DNA of 64,000 bases from Streptococcus tangpeifui. GTDB lineage: Bacteria > Bacillota > Bacilli > Lactobacillales > Streptococcaceae. Every line of letters begins with the position of its first letter. Position 1 is the stretch's first letter. Location: NCBI RefSeq assembly GCF_011038795.1, contig NZ_JAAKDU010000002.1, positions 62,001 through 126,000 of the forward strand, given 5' to 3'. The position numbers were made by a program, and so were the translations under genes. The notes below the pieces were generated by a model. The model worked only from the letters and a program-made list of their open reading frames with translations. It had not been told where the DNA came from and made no database searches. Positions 9,209 through 18,768 of the stretch are shown in pieces.

Positions 9209-9681
9209 TGATAGCGAAAGAATTTGAAGACTTCCTTACCCCCTTTCAAGAGGACTACCTGACACCAGCTGAGGATCTGGCCCTAGTCATGTCTAATCAT
9301 AAGGCGGGACATGTCATGCTTTTATTGACCAGAAATGGGTATTCCAGAATCCCTGTCATGTCTACGGACAAACGCTATATGGGTACTATTTCCATGTCGG
9401 ATATTCTGTCCTATCAAGCTCGGAATGGCTTGTCTGATCAGGAGATAGCAGATGTTGAGATTCTTGAAATGCTCAATCACAAGATTGATATCCTGACAGA
9501 TGATGCGGATTTGACCGAAATCTTGCACAAGATTGTTGATTTTCCCTTTCTGCCTGTGATTGATAAGCAAGGGATCTTCCTTGGTATTATCACCCGTAAG
9601 AAGGTTCTCAAATCAATCAATAGCCTACTGCACAATTTTACAGAGGAGTATCAGATTGAGCCCATTGATCCAGAGTCTTAA
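9205..9681 (+). CDS. cbpB: CBS-domain protein, CbpB type
   Basis: A 158-residue protein made of two CBS motifs (about 17-75 and 85-150), including GYSRIPVM and PFLPVIDKQG. It matches the streptococcal stand-alone CBS protein CbpB (DarB in Bacillus), which binds cyclic di-AMP and, when ligand-free, activates the Rel stringent enzyme. The binding role is known for the family and is not shown here. The start is ATG 9205 or the adjacent ATG 9208. It overlaps both neighbours. Confidence 0.8.
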   Translation: MMIAKEFEDFLTPFQEDYLTPAEDLALVMSNHKAGHVMLLLTRNGYSRIPVMSTDKRYMGTISMSDILSYQARNGLSDQEIADVEILEMLNHKIDILTDDADLTEILHKIVDFPFLPVIDKQGIFLGIITRKKVLKSINSLLHNFTEEYQIEPIDPES

Positions 9682-10405
9682 TGATTTTATTGCCAGCAAG
9701 GACCTATCCGAGAATTCCCGCAAATCCTACCAGTATGACTTGCAGCAGTTTGTCCAGCTGATTGATGCTCAGGTTTCTTCAAATAAGCTCAAGCTCTACC
9801 AGCAGTCTCTTGCTAACCTCAAGCCATCGGCCCGTAAGCGCAAGTTTTCTGCTGTCAACCAGTTTCTCCTTTATCTCTATGAAGAAGGGCAAGTGGCGCA
9901 TTATCATCATTTAAAAAATCATGAGAAAGTGAGACCAGAAGCAAAACCGCAGGACCTTTTGGACCTTGCTTGCTTTAGGCAAGCCCAGCCCAGTCATGGG
10001 AAGTGGATTGCCCTCTTGATTTTGGAACTTGGTTTAACCCCAAGTGAGATTGCAGGAATTAAGCTGACTGATGTGGATTTGGAATTTCGTGTGATTCGCT
10101 TGAAAAGGGCCGAACAGGTGAGGATTCTTCCCCTATCAGAGGAGCTGCTGCCTTGGCTCAGTCAGCTCAGCGATGGTCTTTATCTTTTTGACAAGAAGGG
10201 ACAGCCTTATTCGCGGCAGTGGTTTTTTAATCAGCTCAATGACTTTTTAGCTCAAGTCGGTTTTCCAGATTTGACCGCTCAAAAATTGCGGGAGCAATAT
10301 ATCCTAAGAGAAGTCAAAGAAGGAACCTCAATATTGGACTTAGCGAAAAATTTGGGTCTTAAAAGTCCCCTAACCTTGGAGCACTATTACAAGCATGGAT
10401 ATTAA
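9656..10405 (+). CDS. XerD-like tyrosine recombinase family protein, catalytically degenerate
   Basis: About 249 residues with a SAM-like N-terminal domain and a phage-integrase C-terminal fold. The catalytic set looks incomplete. The first arginine motif (GLRxxE) reads GLTPSE, the HxLRH box reads QKLREQ, and a tyrosine remains in LEHYYKHGY. This matches the streptococcal XerD-like family that precedes scpA. Chromosome dimer resolution in streptococci uses XerS, so another role is likely. I start at TTG 9656, seven bases after AGAGGAG. The longer frame from 9560 lies inside cbpB. Confidence 0.82.
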   Translation: MSPLIQSLNDFIASKDLSENSRKSYQYDLQQFVQLIDAQVSSNKLKLYQQSLANLKPSARKRKFSAVNQFLLYLYEEGQVAHYHHLKNHEKVRPEAKPQDLLDLACFRQAQPSHGKWIALLILELGLTPSEIAGIKLTDVDLEFRVIRLKRAEQVRILPLSEELLPWLSQLSDGLYLFDKKGQPYSRQWFFNQLNDFLAQVGFPDLTAQKLREQYILREVKEGTSILDLAKNLGLKSPLTLEHYYKHGY

Positions 10406-11111
10406 ATTAAAAGATTTTGAAGGACCGCTAGATTTACTCTTGCATCTGGTCTCAAAATATGAAATGGATATTTACGATGTGCCCATTGTGGAGGTCATCG
10501 AACAGTATCTGGCCTATATTTCCACCCTGCAGGCCATGCGGTTGGAAGTGGCCGGTGAATATATGGTTATGGCCAGTCAGCTCATGTTGATTAAGAGCCG
10601 CAAGCTTCTGCCAAAAGTGGTGGAAGAAACGCCACTGGAAGAAGATCCGGAGCAAGAACTGCTCAGTCAGTTGGAGGAGTACCAAAGATATAAGGAGCTC
10701 AGTCAGGAATTAGCTGCCCAGCATGACATTAGGGCTCGTTTTTTCTCCAAGCCCAAGCAGGAATTGATTTATGAGGATGCTGAGCTGTCCCATGATAAGA
10801 CGACACTGGATCTCTATCTGGCTTTTTCTAAGGTCATGGCAGCTAAGCAGGAAGAGATAAAAAATAGTCATACCACTATTGAACGGGATGACTATAGAAT
10901 TGAAGATATGATGGAGTTGGTTTCAACCCGTCTAGTTGGCCACAAGTCTGTCGAACTGGGAGAAATCTTTTCAGAAGCCCAGTCTATGAATGAGGTTATC
11001 ACTATTTTTTTAGCCACTCTAGAATTAATTAAAGTCGGTCGGATTCAAGCCCGACAAGCTGAGAATTTTGGACAAGTCACCTTGATTAGCATGGAAGGAG
11101 AGCAGACTTAA
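10395..11111 (+). CDS. scpA: Segregation and condensation protein A
   Basis: A 238-residue kleisin of the Smc-ScpA-ScpB condensin. The N-terminal signature [13 protein letters not shown] is followed by the helical Smc-neck-binding part, the acidic linker [14 protein letters not shown] and a winged-helix C-terminus. It starts 11 bases before the xerD-like stop and shares one base with scpB (TAATG). Confidence 0.95.
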   Translation: MDIKLKDFEGPLDLLLHLVSKYEMDIYDVPIVEVIEQYLAYISTLQAMRLEVAGEYMVMASQLMLIKSRKLLPKVVEETPLEEDPEQELLSQLEEYQRYKELSQELAAQHDIRARFFSKPKQELIYEDAELSHDKTTLDLYLAFSKVMAAKQEEIKNSHTTIERDDYRIEDMMELVSTRLVGHKSVELGEIFSEAQSMNEVITIFLATLELIKVGRIQARQAENFGQVTLISMEGEQT

Positions 11112-11665
11112 TGTCTTATTTAGCACAAATTGAAGCTCTACTCTTTGTGGCGGGAGAAGATGGTCTCAGCCTGCGCAATCTGGCCGGTTTACTGGATATC
11201 TCAGTCACGGCAGTCAGCCAGCAGCTGGAAAAACTGGCTGAGAAATATAGGATGGATCAGGATTCTGCACTTTATCTGCTAGAGTCTTCCAATACCTACA
11301 AGATTGTGACCAAGGAGGAACACGCTGAGCTCCTGCGGCAGTATTCCAAGGCTCCCATTAATCAGAGTCTGTCCCGAGCCAGTCTGGAAGTTCTTTCCAT
11401 CGTAGCCTACAAGCAGCCCATTACTCGGGTTGAAGTGGACAGCATCCGCGGTGTTAATTCCAGTGGAGCTATTTCTAAGCTGCAGGCTTTTGGTTTGATT
11501 CAGGAAGTCGGCAAGAAGGATGTTATCGGCCGGCCCAACCTCTATGCGACCACTGATTATTTCTTGGATTATATGGGAATCAACAGCTTGGATGAGCTGG
11601 TTGATGCCTCTGCGATCGAATTAGTGGATCAGGAAATGACCCTCTTTAGTGAGGATGATATTTAA
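11111..11665 (+). CDS. scpB: Segregation and condensation protein B
   Basis: A 184-residue tandem winged-helix protein that binds the ScpA middle region. The motifs [35 protein letters not shown] and [19 protein letters not shown] are characteristic. Its ATG overlaps the scpA TAA by one base, so the two subunits are probably made in a fixed ratio. Confidence 0.95.
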   Translation: MSYLAQIEALLFVAGEDGLSLRNLAGLLDISVTAVSQQLEKLAEKYRMDQDSALYLLESSNTYKIVTKEEHAELLRQYSKAPINQSLSRASLEVLSIVAYKQPITRVEVDSIRGVNSSGAISKLQAFGLIQEVGKKDVIGRPNLYATTDYFLDYMGINSLDELVDASAIELVDQEMTLFSEDDI

Positions 11666-11680
11666 AACAGAAAGAAAATC

Positions 11681-12406
11681 ATGAGAATTAACAAATACAT
11701 TGCCCACGCTGGTATAGCCAGTCGCAGAAAAGCAGAAGAGCTGATTAAAAAAGGTCTGGTTAGTATCAATGGTCAAACAGTGACAGAGTTGGCTACCAAT
11801 GTCAAAAATGGTGATTTAGTCGAAGTCTCTGGCCAGCCCATTTATAATGAAGAAAAGGTCTACTACCTCCTAAACAAGCCTCGGGGCGTGATTTCTAGCG
11901 TCTCGGATGATAAGGGACGTAAGACCGTCATTGACCTTCTGCCAGATGTCAAAGAGCGCATTTACCCTGTCGGCCGACTGGACTGGGATACCACTGGTCT
12001 CTTAATCTTGACCAATGACGGCGATTTTACCGACGAGATGATTCATCCCCGCAATGAGATTGATAAGGTTTATCTGGCACGGGTCAAGGGCATTGCGACT
12101 AAGGAAAATCTGCGGCCCCTGACACGGGGCGTGGTGATCGATGGTAAGAAAACAGGACCTGCCCGCTACAATATCATCAAGGTTGAGCCTGATAAGAATC
12201 GCTCGGTCGTTGAGCTAACTATCCATGAAGGCCGCAACCATCAAGTGAAGAAGATGTTTGAAGCTGTCGGCCTCTTAGTAGATAAACTGTCCCGCACCCA
12301 ATTTGGCACCCTTAACTTACGCGGTTTGCGCCCAGGAGAATCCCGCCGCCTTAATAAAAAAGAAATCAGCCAGCTCCACAATGCGGCTGTTACAAAGACC
12401 AAATGA
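11681..12406 (+). CDS. rluB: Ribosomal large subunit pseudouridine synthase B
   Basis: A 241-residue RsuA/RluB-family enzyme. An N-terminal S4 RNA-binding domain ([20 protein letters not shown]) is followed by the catalytic domain with the aspartate in [17 protein letters not shown] and the [10 protein letters not shown] motif. It isomerises uridine in 23S rRNA helix 90 in the family. It is 15 bases after scpB and overlaps yidD by four. Confidence 0.93.
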   Translation: MRINKYIAHAGIASRRKAEELIKKGLVSINGQTVTELATNVKNGDLVEVSGQPIYNEEKVYYLLNKPRGVISSVSDDKGRKTVIDLLPDVKERIYPVGRLDWDTTGLLILTNDGDFTDEMIHPRNEIDKVYLARVKGIATKENLRPLTRGVVIDGKKTGPARYNIIKVEPDKNRSVVELTIHEGRNHQVKKMFEAVGLLVDKLSRTQFGTLNLRGLRPGESRRLNKKEISQLHNAAVTKTK

Positions 12407-12648
12407 AAAAACTCTTGATCGCTCCAGTTCGCCTCTATCAAAAATTGATTTCCCCTCTAACACCGGCTTCTTGCCGCTATCATCCCACTTGCTCCAACTA
12501 TATGGTTGAAGCTATTGAAAAGCATGGCCTGCTAGGCCTACTCATGGGAATCGCCCGAATTTTACGCTGCCATCCCTTCGTCGAAGACGGTGATGACCCC
12601 GTACCTGATCATTTTAGTTTAAGAAGAAATCACAAGTCTCAGAAGTAG
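12403..12648 (+). CDS. yidD: Membrane protein insertion efficiency factor YidD
   Basis: An 81-residue protein with the family core [31 protein letters not shown], which carries the conserved cysteines and an amphipathic N-terminus. YidD proteins help membrane protein insertion alongside YidC. It starts four bases before the rluB stop and ends the operon; its stop codon lies in the loop of the terminator. Confidence 0.93.
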   Translation: MKKLLIAPVRLYQKLISPLTPASCRYHPTCSNYMVEAIEKHGLLGLLMGIARILRCHPFVEDGDDPVPDHFSLRRNHKSQK

Positions 12649-12662
12649 AGACTTGTTTTTTA
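12633..12662 (+). terminator. Terminator of the murI-yidD operon
   Basis: CAAGTCTC pairs perfectly with GAGACTTG around a seven-base loop and is followed by TTTTTTT. It overlaps the last yidD codons. Confidence 0.9.
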
Positions 12663-12910
12663 TCGGAATTTTTTTAATAAAAATATGAAAAATGAATCAG
12701 TGAATAAACCAAAGCGTAGTAAAGAGTACAAATGGACATGGATAACGAATCGGTTGTAATGTAGATTTCCTAACGCTAGTTAATGCATTTAAGTGGTTCT
12801 TCAAGTCAACATTTTATTTTCAAATATGACAAAAGTCATATCATGTCATGACATTAGGTGCTGAAAAGTTTTGCTCTTTTTCGATAAACTTAAACCAGAA
12901 AGAAAATATT
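12663..12910. other. Intergenic stretch with two adjacent dyads
   Basis: No gene was seen. Two inverted repeats sit side by side: ATATGAC-aaaa-GTCATAT (12824-12841) and the perfect palindrome ATGTCATGACAT (12843-12854). Both use an ATGAC half-site, so they may be operator sites. There is no clear promoter. Confidence 0.4.
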
Positions 12911-13105
12911 ATGAAAATCAAAGTATCTGATAGCATTTATACCCTATTGGAGTGGTTTGCGCAGTCTTGAGTGTCTTTACAATTGTTTTTGAATAGTTGA
13001 AGATTGAGTGGCCTTTTCATATTTGGAAGATTTATGGGCTTGTTAATTTCAGCGATTGTTCTAATTGGTATTACTCAATTTCTTATCGAAGAATTAACAG
13101 ACTAG
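12911..13105 (+). pseudogene. Possible remnant of a small membrane protein gene
   Basis: ATG 12911 opens a 19-codon frame (MKIKVSDSIYTLLEWF...) that stops early. A hydrophobic frame from ATG 13034 (MGLLISAIVLIGITQFLIEE) ends at 13105. The two could be halves of one decayed membrane peptide, but this is a weak inference and neither half matches a family I know. Confidence 0.25.
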
Positions 13106-13156
13106 GAAGAAAGGACAACCTTCTCCTACCTTAATAGTTACAAAGGAGGGACTAAA

Positions 13157-13522
13157 ATGACCTATGAGGAGATCAAACTTAAACTTTTAGAAGATGGTAT
13201 CCGCAGCTATAAAGTCTTTCAAGGGATTAAAATTTACTCCCACATTGTCAAAACTGAGGATGAACAAAAACAAATCTCAAAAAGAGTTTACCTGACAAAA
13301 AAGCAACACTATGTTTATTATGAGCGAACAGATCCTAACTGGTATTACTGGAATAAAGATAGGGAAAACGCAAACTTTGATCCAAGTGATATTCATGAAA
13401 ATACCCTTTTTGAAGTGGCAGATGATTTGGAAACTTTAACAAAATATTTGGGAAAAGATATCATTCACAAACTGGCGGAAAAAGTTCAGCATGGTGAAGT
13501 CACCGAATATCTAGATATTTAG
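13157..13522 (+). CDS. EXLDI-type hypothetical protein
   Basis: A 121-residue soluble protein, rich in Lys, Tyr and acidic residues, ending in EYLDI. Short Lactobacillales proteins with such a C-terminus are annotated as EXLDI proteins of unknown function. I see no signal peptide, membrane helix or catalytic motif. AAAGGAGG lies a good distance before ATG 13157. It is monocistronic, and the flanking DNA is repeat-rich. Confidence 0.65.
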   Translation: MTYEEIKLKLLEDGIRSYKVFQGIKIYSHIVKTEDEQKQISKRVYLTKKQHYVYYERTDPNWYYWNKDRENANFDPSDIHENTLFEVADDLETLTKYLGKDIIHKLAEKVQHGEVTEYLDI

Positions 13523-13812
13523 AATTATCAGCAAACATACCATCTAAATAAACTTACCCTAAAGCCTGTGTAAAAAGATAAACCGTCTAGAAAGTCAGGA
13601 TTTTCTGCTAATTTCCTATTTTTGCTTTGCCTTTTAGGGGTTTGGCATTATTTCAAAAATGAACATAGGCTGCGGATGGTGGTGTCAAAAAGACGATTTC
13701 TTCTAGAGTTTTCTCTTGACTCTGTGTCAAAATTCCTATTTTGACGGTGTTCGCGGATGTCCTTTGCGACACGAAGTTTAGTTAGTCGATTTTACGAACC
13801 AAACGAAGTTAG
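13523..13812. other. Intergenic stretch, unassigned
   Basis: About 290 bases after the EXLDI gene. Several T-rich runs and a GTGTCAAAA motif that occurs twice (13682 and 13725 regions) are visible, but no gene or clear terminator. Confidence 0.3.
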
Positions 13813-14028
13813 TGGGAGAGGTAGGGAGTGGGAAAGAACCCAAAAATTGAAAATTTTGGTTCGTCTTCCCACCTCCGCACAGTTGGCTAGGTTTTCCGCT
13901 TTGGCCTTGTGGCAAAAGGAAAGCCAGCCAACCACTGCGTCAAGAGCTTATTCCAAAACAGGAATGTTGGACAAGTTTTTGTCCAGCCTCGTTTGGTATC
14001 AAGTGCGGAGCACTTAGATAACAAGCCT
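13813..14028. repeat. Mosaic hairpin repeat, copy B
   Basis: A large hairpin GTGGGAAAGAACC / GGTTCGTCTTCCCAC is capped by the conserved A/T tip near 13842. A second hairpin GGTTTTCC / GGAAAGCC lies near 13889-13927. AACCACTGCG, ATTCC/GGAAT, GGAC/GTCC and AAGTGC/GCACTT follow. It sits just upstream of the ABC transporter RBS, so it may lie in that mRNA's leader. Confidence 0.8.
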
Positions 14029-14058
14029 CTGCCGTATCTTAGTAAAAGGAGTATAGTG

Positions 14059-14955
14059 ATGGCAACTACTGTTATAAGCGTTTCAAACTTATCCAAACAA
14101 TTTAAATCGAAAAAGGTTCTGGAGGGTATTTCCTTTGACGTTAAGGAAGGCGACTGCTTAGCCCTGATTGGACCTAATGGTTCAGGCAAAACAACACTCT
14201 TTAACTGCCTGCTGGGGGACTATGCTCCAACAGAAGGTAGCGTTACTGTACTGGGGCAGAATACCCAGTCTTCACAGCTTAAAAGAAAGGTGGGCATTCT
14301 TTTTCAGGAGAACCTGACAGAAGAAAAGATGAAGGTTTCTGAACTTCTCAATTTTCAAAAAGCTGTCTACTCAAATCCTCTGTCTGATAAAGCAATTGAT
14401 GCCTTGCTGCAATTTTCTGACCAGCAGAAAAATCAGTTTGCTGAAAAATTATCTGGCGGTCAAAGACGACTTCTGGCTTTTGTGCAAGTCTTGGTCGGTC
14501 AGCCCGACATCATCTTCTTAGATGAGCCGACGGCTGGCATGGACACGAACACACGCAAGCGTTTTTGGGAGATTGTTGCAGATTTGAAAATGACAGGCAA
14601 GACCATCATTTATTCCAGCCATTATATTGAAGAGGTTGAACACACGGCGGACAGAATTTTGGTCTTACACCAAGGAAAATTGCTGCGTGATACCACGCCT
14701 TATCTGCTGCGCTCAGAAGAAAAAGAGAAGGTCTTCACCTTGCCTGCTGATTACCTCTATGCTGTTGAAGGGCAAGATATTAAGGGCTTGACTGTTAAAA
14801 CAGACACTATTTCTTTTAGCAGCAGACAACCGCAGCATATTTGGGATTTACTGACAGAAGCTAAGTGTCCTATCGAGGATATTCAAATGACCAATCGTAC
14901 CCTTTTAGATACTATTTTTGACATGGCAAAGGAGAATGATTATGAACACGCTTAA
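14059..14955 (+). CDS. ABC transporter ATP-binding protein
   Basis: A 298-residue ABC ATPase. Walker A is GPNGSGKTT, the signature is LSGGQRRLLAF (Q-R-R rather than Q-Q-R), Walker B is DIIFLDEPTAGMD and the H-loop is SSHYIEE. The C-terminal about 70 residues form an accessory region. I start at ATG 14059, seven bases after AAAAGGAG. It is translationally coupled to the permease by a 14-base overlap. With the downstream DesK/NarL pair it resembles LnrL-type exporters for antimicrobial or amphiphilic compounds. Confidence 0.9.
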   Translation: MATTVISVSNLSKQFKSKKVLEGISFDVKEGDCLALIGPNGSGKTTLFNCLLGDYAPTEGSVTVLGQNTQSSQLKRKVGILFQENLTEEKMKVSELLNFQKAVYSNPLSDKAIDALLQFSDQQKNQFAEKLSGGQRRLLAFVQVLVGQPDIIFLDEPTAGMDTNTRKRFWEIVADLKMTGKTIIYSSHYIEEVEHTADRILVLHQGKLLRDTTPYLLRSEEKEKVFTLPADYLYAVEGQDIKGLTVKTDTISFSSRQPQHIWDLLTEAKCPIEDIQMTNRTLLDTIFDMAKENDYEHA

Positions 14956-15688
14956 AGCAATCCTGCATCAGGAATATCTCATTAATAAACGTTCCCTGTC
15001 CAACCTAATAATGGGAATTGGCATGCCGATTGCTTTCTTTTTGCTCTTTACCAGCATTTGGGCCAGTGACGATAATATGCCTAAAGAACAGGTAGCCTAT
15101 TGGGTACGTCAATATATGATACAGATGACAGCCTTTTCCAGTCTTAGTTTTGCCTTTTATTCCCTGCCCTTCGCTTTTCAGGAAGATAGAAATGGCAACC
15201 GTCTCAGAAGTATTCAGCACAGCCCAATCCCTATATGGCAATACTATTTTAGTAAAATCTTAGCTGTTCTCGTTCACTTTGTTTTAGCTATTATGGCTGT
15301 TTTTGCGGTAGGGTACTTTATCAAAGGAGTTGATATGCCTGCGATCGATTGGCTGACTAGTGCGGTGGTTTTATTTGCTGGAGCGGTCTGTTTTATGCCT
15401 TTTGGTGCCCTTTTTGCCCATATCAAATCTTCGCAGACTCTCTCTTTGGTTTCCAATATTTTCTATCTTGGCTTGGCTGTCTTGGGCGGCCTCTGGATGC
15501 CAGTACAGACTTTCCCAGATTTTATGCAGAAACTAGCCAAGGTGACCCCGACCTATCATCTCAATAATCTCTTAATTTCTTATTTCAAAGATGATTTTTC
15601 CATCCAGTCTCTGGTTATTCTGCTAGGATATGCTATTATAGTTTTAATAATTGCTCTGGCAGCTGGAAAAAAATTTGAGGTAAATTGA
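14942..15688 (+). CDS. ABC-2 type permease
   Basis: A 248-residue permease with six predicted helices and the ABC-2 pattern LGLAVLGGLWMPVQTFPDFMQKLAKVTPTYHLNNLL near the end. It partners the ATPase at 14059. There is one permease gene, so the transporter is probably a homodimeric permease, unlike the two-permease Lnr system. ATG 14942 has AAGGAG about nine bases upstream. Its TGA overlaps the ATG of the kinase. Confidence 0.88.
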   Translation: MNTLKAILHQEYLINKRSLSNLIMGIGMPIAFFLLFTSIWASDDNMPKEQVAYWVRQYMIQMTAFSSLSFAFYSLPFAFQEDRNGNRLRSIQHSPIPIWQYYFSKILAVLVHFVLAIMAVFAVGYFIKGVDMPAIDWLTSAVVLFAGAVCFMPFGALFAHIKSSQTLSLVSNIFYLGLAVLGGLWMPVQTFPDFMQKLAKVTPTYHLNNLLISYFKDDFSIQSLVILLGYAIIVLIIALAAGKKFEVN

Positions 15689-16785
15689 TGTTTCGCCGAT
15701 TTCAAAAGACGGATTCGCTCTTTTATGTAGGGCTAGTCTTCATGATCTTTCCTTGGGGAGGGGTGCTGTGGTTCGGCTATCCTAGCTGGACCTTAATCCC
15801 TTCAATACTTTTTGGAATTTGTTATATTTTGATTATTCATCTTCGCGATCAGTATAAAAAGTTGATTGCCCTCCTGTGGTTCTATCTGCTCGGCTATATT
15901 CTTGGGATGACTTTTGCGATTGAGCCTAATATGATGTGGTTTTTATTCTATTTAGAAAATCTTTTAGTTTGGCGATTTGAGGGTGATATCCGAAGTTACC
16001 GCATGGTATCCTACGTGTTTGCTCTTTCGGCGGTTATGCTGTGGGGGTTATTCTTTGCTCAGCCCTTAATAGCAAAAGTAATGACGGTACTGATTACCAT
16101 CTTTATCATTGCCATGCATTTTTTTCAGCGACAGACCTATATGGAAAATAAAATTCAAGAAGAAATTTATCAGAAAAATAAGGAAATTAATCTCCTGTCC
16201 GCCGAAAATGAACGCAACCGAATCGGCCGCGATTTACACGATACGCTGGGACATACCTTTGCCATGATGACCTTGAAAACAGAACTGGCTCTCAAGCAGC
16301 TGGATAAGAAAAATCTAGCTGCTGTTAGTAAGGAGCTGCTGGAGCTTAACCAGATTAGCCAAGAATCGATGAAGAATGTCCGCGAGCTAATTAATAATCT
16401 CAAATACCGTACAGTGGCAGAGGAATTAGATAATATCACTGAGGTGTTTGCCCTGTCAGACATTGGCCTGACAGTAGATAATCAGTTGAACTTAGATACT
16501 TTATCACCAGTTATCCAGTCCAGCATGACCATGATTTTACGAGAATTAACCACTAATATTATCAAGCATGCTGGGGCTAATCAGTGCCGTATCAAGTTAT
16601 TTAGGTCTGACAACAAACTGGTGGTAGAGGTCAGTGATAATGGCTGCGGTTTTGCCCAGCTGACTGGTGAGGAGTTGCATTCTATCAAAGAGCGCCTACA
16701 GCTGGTTAAGGGGGACGTTGTGATTCTATCCAGCCAAAATCCAACGCTTATTCGTGTGACCTTAGAAGAAGGAGATAGGCTATGA
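15688..16785 (+). CDS. Sensor histidine kinase, NarL/DesK type
   Basis: A 365-residue kinase with about five N-terminal membrane helices (residues 10-145), no large extracellular domain, and a HisKA_3 box [15 protein letters not shown] with H184. A HATPase domain with N box [12 protein letters not shown] and G1 box VSDNGCGF follows. The lack of an extracellular sensor suggests membrane-embedded sensing. I use ATG 15688, which has GAGG eight bases upstream, rather than TTG 15685. It overlaps the regulator gene by four bases. Confidence 0.9.
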   Translation: MFRRFQKTDSLFYVGLVFMIFPWGGVLWFGYPSWTLIPSILFGICYILIIHLRDQYKKLIALLWFYLLGYILGMTFAIEPNMMWFLFYLENLLVWRFEGDIRSYRMVSYVFALSAVMLWGLFFAQPLIAKVMTVLITIFIIAMHFFQRQTYMENKIQEEIYQKNKEINLLSAENERNRIGRDLHDTLGHTFAMMTLKTELALKQLDKKNLAAVSKELLELNQISQESMKNVRELINNLKYRTVAEELDNITEVFALSDIGLTVDNQLNLDTLSPVIQSSMTMILRELTTNIIKHAGANQCRIKLFRSDNKLVVEVSDNGCGFAQLTGEELHSIKERLQLVKGDVVILSSQNPTLIRVTLEEGDRL

Positions 16786-17378
16786 AATTATTAGTTGCAG
16801 AAGATCAGGCCATGCTGCGGGATGCGCTTTGTCAGCTTCTACTCATGGAGGATGGTGTGGAGGAAATTTATCAAGCTACAGATGGGGACGAAGCGATAGC
16901 TCAGCTGCAAAAACAGGCTGTTGATGTCGCTATTTTAGATGTTGAAATGCCAAAGAAAACAGGACTTGAAGTCTTGGAATGGATTCGCGCTAATGCGGAT
17001 ATCAAAGTGATCATCGTGACCACTTTCAAGCGTGCAGGCTATTTCAAACGCGCTTTAGCAGCTCATGTAGACGCTTATGTTTTAAAGGATCGCTCAGCTT
17101 CGGAACTCATGAAGACTATTGATACGGTTTTAGCAGGTCACAAAGAATACTCACCAGAGCTAGTTGAAGAGGTGACTTTTACGTCAAATCCTCTCAGTCG
17201 GCGCGAACAGGAAGTCCTAGAATTGGCAGCTCAAGGTCTGTCCAATCAAGATATTTCTGAAAAACTGTTTTTATCGAATGGGACCATCAGAAATTATATG
17301 ACCAGTATTTTTAATAAATTATCGGCCAGCAATCGTACCGATGCCGTCCGCATTGCCAAGGACAAGGGCTGGGTGTAG
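16782..17378 (+). CDS. Response regulator, NarL/LuxR type
   Basis: A 198-residue regulator. The receiver domain has phospho-acceptor D53 ([11 protein letters not shown]) and the Lys of VLKDRSA. The C-terminal LuxR helix-turn-helix reads [43 protein letters not shown]. It is the partner of the kinase at 15688 and most likely controls the ABC operon that contains it. This arrangement parallels LnrJK and YvfTU in Bacillus. Confidence 0.92.
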   Translation: MKLLVAEDQAMLRDALCQLLLMEDGVEEIYQATDGDEAIAQLQKQAVDVAILDVEMPKKTGLEVLEWIRANADIKVIIVTTFKRAGYFKRALAAHVDAYVLKDRSASELMKTIDTVLAGHKEYSPELVEEVTFTSNPLSRREQEVLELAAQGLSNQDISEKLFLSNGTIRNYMTSIFNKLSASNRTDAVRIAKDKGWV

Positions 17379-17430
17379 GAAAAAATTAAAGCCGTTTTAA
17401 AAAGCAGTGTTATTTGTCTAAACCAGCAAA

Positions 17431-17463
17431 ACTTCAGTTCCTGCAAGGGTCTGAAGCTTTTTT
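17431..17463 (+). terminator. Terminator of the ABC/two-component operon
   Basis: CTTCAG pairs with CTGAAG around a 13-base loop and is followed by CTTTTTT. Confidence 0.65.
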
Positions 17464-17606
17464 ATGCGTAAGGAACGATTGACATTCACTTATTTGGAGA
17501 CTATAATAGCTTCCAATAATAGGCATCTTACGATTATTGAAAGTTGGACGAGTGAACAGACAGCTAGGAGGATTTCGCCATCATAACTGTCTGCCCCAGC
17601 CTTCAC

Positions 17607-17671
17607 TTAGTCAATAGAGCGTTGCATCCGCAAGTCAATGGACACGGCTCTCTAAAAACAAAAGGAGTAAC
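17607..17671 (+). promoter_or_regulatory. Candidate NAD+-II (pnuC motif) riboswitch
   Basis: The leader directly before pnuC holds a stem AGAGC (17616-17620) / GCTCT (17647-17651). The loop contains GTTGCATCCGCAAGTCAATG, and an A-rich strand leads into AAAGGAG. This matches my memory of the streptococcal pnuC motif, a compact RNA at the RBS that binds the NMN part of NAD+ and blocks translation. I could not align it to a covariance model. Confidence 0.6.
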
Positions 17672-17672
17672 C

Positions 17673-18494
17673 ATGCATTTTATTGAAAGAAAAATTAAAG
17701 GTATCCGCACAACCTGGCAAGAAATGTCGCAGGGGCTGCAACTGATCATCCGAGGATTAAAAGAGCATTCTCTAGCAGAGAGCCTCAAGATCTTTTGGGA
17801 TGATTTGTTTGCCAACCGCAGCCTCGTTCAATGGCTTTACTTGCTGATCCTCGGCAGTTTTCCGCTCTGGCTGGAACTTTACTACCATCATCAAGTGAGA
17901 GACTGGGTAGGAATGACTTGCAGTCTGACCGGTATTATCTGTGTCATTTTTGTATCAGAAGGTCGGGCCAGCAACTATCTATTTGGTCTGATTAATTCGG
18001 TTATTTATTTGATTTTAGCCTTGCAAGAAGGATTTTATGGTGAGGTACTGACAACCCTGTACTTTACGATTATGCAGCCAATTGGTCTTTTTGTCTGGAT
18101 TTACCAATCTCAGTTTAAAAAGCAGGAGCAGACGTTCGTGGCTCGTAAATTAAACTTGGCCAACTGGCTCAAATATCTTCTGGTAACCGCCCTTTGGTGG
18201 CTGAGCTTCGGTCTCATCTATCAGTCCATCGGAGCTAGACGGCCTTTCAGAGATAGTGTCACCGATGCGACTAATGGGGTAGGCCAGCTCCTGATGACTG
18301 CGGTCTATCGCGAACAGTGGCTCTTCTGGGCAGCTACCAATATTTTCTCCATCTATCTTTGGTGGGGAGAAAGTTTGCAGATACAAGGAAAATACTTTAT
18401 CTACCTCATTAATAGCTTAGTCGGTTGGTACCAGTGGTCTAAGGCAGCAAAGAAAGGTGGGGCAGCCACTATTAGTCGTCAAGATGCTGTCTAG
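17673..18494 (+). CDS. pnuC: Nicotinamide mononucleotide/riboside transporter PnuC
   Basis: A 273-residue membrane protein with about seven helices, long Trp-rich segments (GLINSVIYLILALQEGFYGE and NIFSIYLWWGESLQ) and no ATPase partner, typical of the PnuC family. It imports an NAD precursor by facilitated diffusion. The N-terminal about 55 residues are a longer cytoplasmic segment. I start at ATG 17673 because AAAGGAG ends five bases before it; the frame from 17622 would place the candidate riboswitch inside the coding sequence. Confidence 0.9.
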   Translation: MHFIERKIKGIRTTWQEMSQGLQLIIRGLKEHSLAESLKIFWDDLFANRSLVQWLYLLILGSFPLWLELYYHHQVRDWVGMTCSLTGIICVIFVSEGRASNYLFGLINSVIYLILALQEGFYGEVLTTLYFTIMQPIGLFVWIYQSQFKKQEQTFVARKLNLANWLKYLLVTALWWLSFGLIYQSIGARRPFRDSVTDATNGVGQLLMTAVYREQWLFWAATNIFSIYLWWGESLQIQGKYFIYLINSLVGWYQWSKAAKKGGAATISRQDAV

Positions 18495-18734
18495 CTCTAA
18501 TGGTCAACTTTGAAGAATGCCCAGATTATCAAATTCTTTCATTGATGATGAATGAGAATCCGCCTATCAGCAGATTAGATAGTACGATGAAAACTATGGT
18601 GATACAGTTTATCAAAAAATGGACGGAAAGTTCGGGCTTGATTTGCCTTGGTAAGTAGGGATAGCTCTAGGACAAAAGGCTAGTACAACTGAAAAAATTA
18701 AAGAAAAAATCCAAAAATTTTTTACAGAAAACGC
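18495..18734. other. Intergenic stretch, nothing recognised
   Basis: About 240 bases between pnuC and the T-box promoter. No gene, RNA or strong hairpin was found. Confidence 0.35.
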
Positions 18735-18763
18735 TTGCCATTTTCGGGGGACTGATTTATAAT
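18735..18763 (+). promoter_or_regulatory. Promoter of the trp T-box transcript
   Basis: TTGCCA (18735-18740), an exact 17-base spacer and TATAAT (18758-18763). The predicted transcript would start near 18770, at the foot of T-box stem I. Confidence 0.75.
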
Positions 18764-18768
18764 ATAAA

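Noticed and set aside
13757..14189. Overlapping frames on both strands before the ABC transporter
   Set aside because: They run through hairpin repeat copy B and lack ribosome binding sites; the true ATPase start is 14059.
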